Part shown: piece after piece, positions 12,546 through 12,816 of the stretch
How positions within the stretch are numbered: position 1 is the stretch's first letter
Layout: each line of letters begins with the position of its first letter
From: JAJXSS01 sp964547135
Lineage (GTDB): Bacteria > Planctomycetota > Phycisphaerae > Phycisphaerales > Phycisphaeraceae
Length of the DNA stretch: 12,816 nt
Direction: 5' to 3'
Assembly (NCBI GenBank): GCA_964547135.1
Contig: CAZJMK010000083.1
Coordinates: 1 to 12,816 of the forward strand
Notes under the pieces: generated by a model
What the model was told of the DNA's origin: nothing
Seen by the model: the letters and a program-made list of their open reading frames with translations, nothing else
Databases searched by the model: none
Translations under genes and position numbers: made by a program

Positions 12546-12619
12546 CGAGGGCGACGGGGCTCGAACCCGCAACCTCCGGATCGACAGTCCGGTGCTCTAA
12601 CCAATTGAGCTACGCCCCC
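12546..12619 (-). tRNA. tRNA-Asp (GTC)
   Basis: 74 nt without an encoded CCA. The cloverleaf reads as follows: acceptor GGGGGCG / CGCCCTC with one G-U pair, D-arm GCTC...GAGC, anticodon stem CCGGA/TCCGG around loop CTGTCGA with anticodon GTC, variable AGGTT, and T-arm GCGGG-TTCGAGC-CCCGT. The discriminator base is G. A run of seven T follows directly on the minus strand and may serve as a terminator without hairpin. Confidence 0.97.
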
Positions 12620-12693
12620 AGGTCCAATCGCCCCGGCTATAAGCAATCGTCCGCAAACGCCGCAGCCGGGCACCTGATTTACAGGGGTCTAAT

Positions 12694-12721
12694 ACTGTAA
12701 GGATCACCGGGCGATTGTCAA
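12694..12721 (-). promoter_or_regulatory. Candidate sigma-70-type promoter for tRNA-Asp
   Basis: A perfect TTGACA (-35, 12716-12721) is followed after 16 bp by TACAGT (-10, 12694-12699, 4 of 6 consensus). The start would be about 70 bp upstream of the tRNA, leaving a short leader. The -35 match is strong and the -10 is weak. Confidence 0.4.
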
Positions 12722-12752
12722 ACGGCATGATCAAGGGTCGAGCGGCGGAAAG

Positions 12753-12816
12753 AAGTGGTCAAGTGGCCGAGTGGTCGAGTGGTCGAGTGGTCGAGTGGTC
12801 GAGTGGTCGAGTGGTC
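12753..12816 (+). repeat. Octamer tandem array (gagtggtc), runs off the window
   Basis: Eight consecutive 8-bp units: aagtggtc, aagtggcc, then six gagtggtc, all in phase to the last base. The reverse complement (gaccactc/ggccactt) is the octamer family at 8600-8620, 8710-8733 and 10506-10537. The array may continue beyond the window. Six identical units in a row indicate recent expansion. Confidence 0.9.

Noticed and set aside
12383..12700. Plus-strand frame containing G-L-E-P-A-T-S-G-S-T-V
   Set aside because: This is the well-known spurious translation of the complement of a tRNA gene; it covers tRNA-Asp.
12753..12816. CRISPR array
   Set aside because: The 8-bp units are contiguous with no unique spacers, and no cas gene is present.

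Overview
The window looks like a chromosomal segment of a planctomycete, most likely class Phycisphaerae. The grounds are moderately high GC, a protein with a PEP-CTERM sorting tail, a HEAT-repeat lipoprotein, and intergenic spaces packed with short palindromic and micro-repetitive DNA, including an element with the 'CCGCGACCGTGAGGGAGCGG' core that I recall as common in planctomycetes. The taxonomic call is inference.

Layout, left to right. 1-225: a composite repeat (palindrome, degenerate octamers, then a REP-like hairpin) leading into a HEAT-repeat lipoprotein gene (226-1266, +). 1267-1595: a non-coding stretch with two strong hairpins and a 79-bp imperfect palindrome. 1596-4760 (+): a full-length LacZ-type beta-galactosidase. 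4779-5637: a self-contained unit made of a REP-associated tyrosine transposase (RAYT) gene (4900-5451, -) bracketed by two inverted 142-bp composite REP repeats, filling the gap between convergent lacZ and a Gfo/Idh/MocA oxidoreductase gene (5654-6667, -). 6813-8432 (-): a secreted PEP-CTERM protein carrying two DTGAS aspartic-protease motifs, flanked on both sides by near-identical palindromic terminators. 8740-10278 (-): S-adenosylhomocysteine hydrolase (ahcY), preceded by an inverted copy of the composite repeat seen at position 1. 10578-11528 (-): an ArsR-type HTH fused to a SAM methyltransferase-like domain, resembling the SAH-responsive regulator SahR. 11554-12493 (-): four small genes, two of them paralogous CxxC proteins and one resembling the C-terminal end of an ADP-ribosyltransferase, immediately downstream of tRNA-Asp(GTC) at 12546-12619 (-). 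The window ends inside an octamer tandem repeat.

How the parts fit. ahcY and the ArsR-methyltransferase gene form a plausible methyl-cycle module: the enzyme removes S-adenosylhomocysteine and the neighbouring regulator may sense it. LacZ and the oxidoreductase are both carbohydrate-type enzymes with no visible export signal, but they converge rather than form an operon. The small-gene cluster behind the tRNA looks like a decayed mobile-element or toxin remnant.

The most distinctive content is the repeat ecology. A RAYT sits inside its own paired REP elements, a REP supplies the RAYT stop codon, and related REPs lie upstream of two unrelated genes (HEAT lipoprotein and ahcY) in the same orientation relative to each gene. 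A different palindromic element supplies the stop codon of one of the small CxxC genes.
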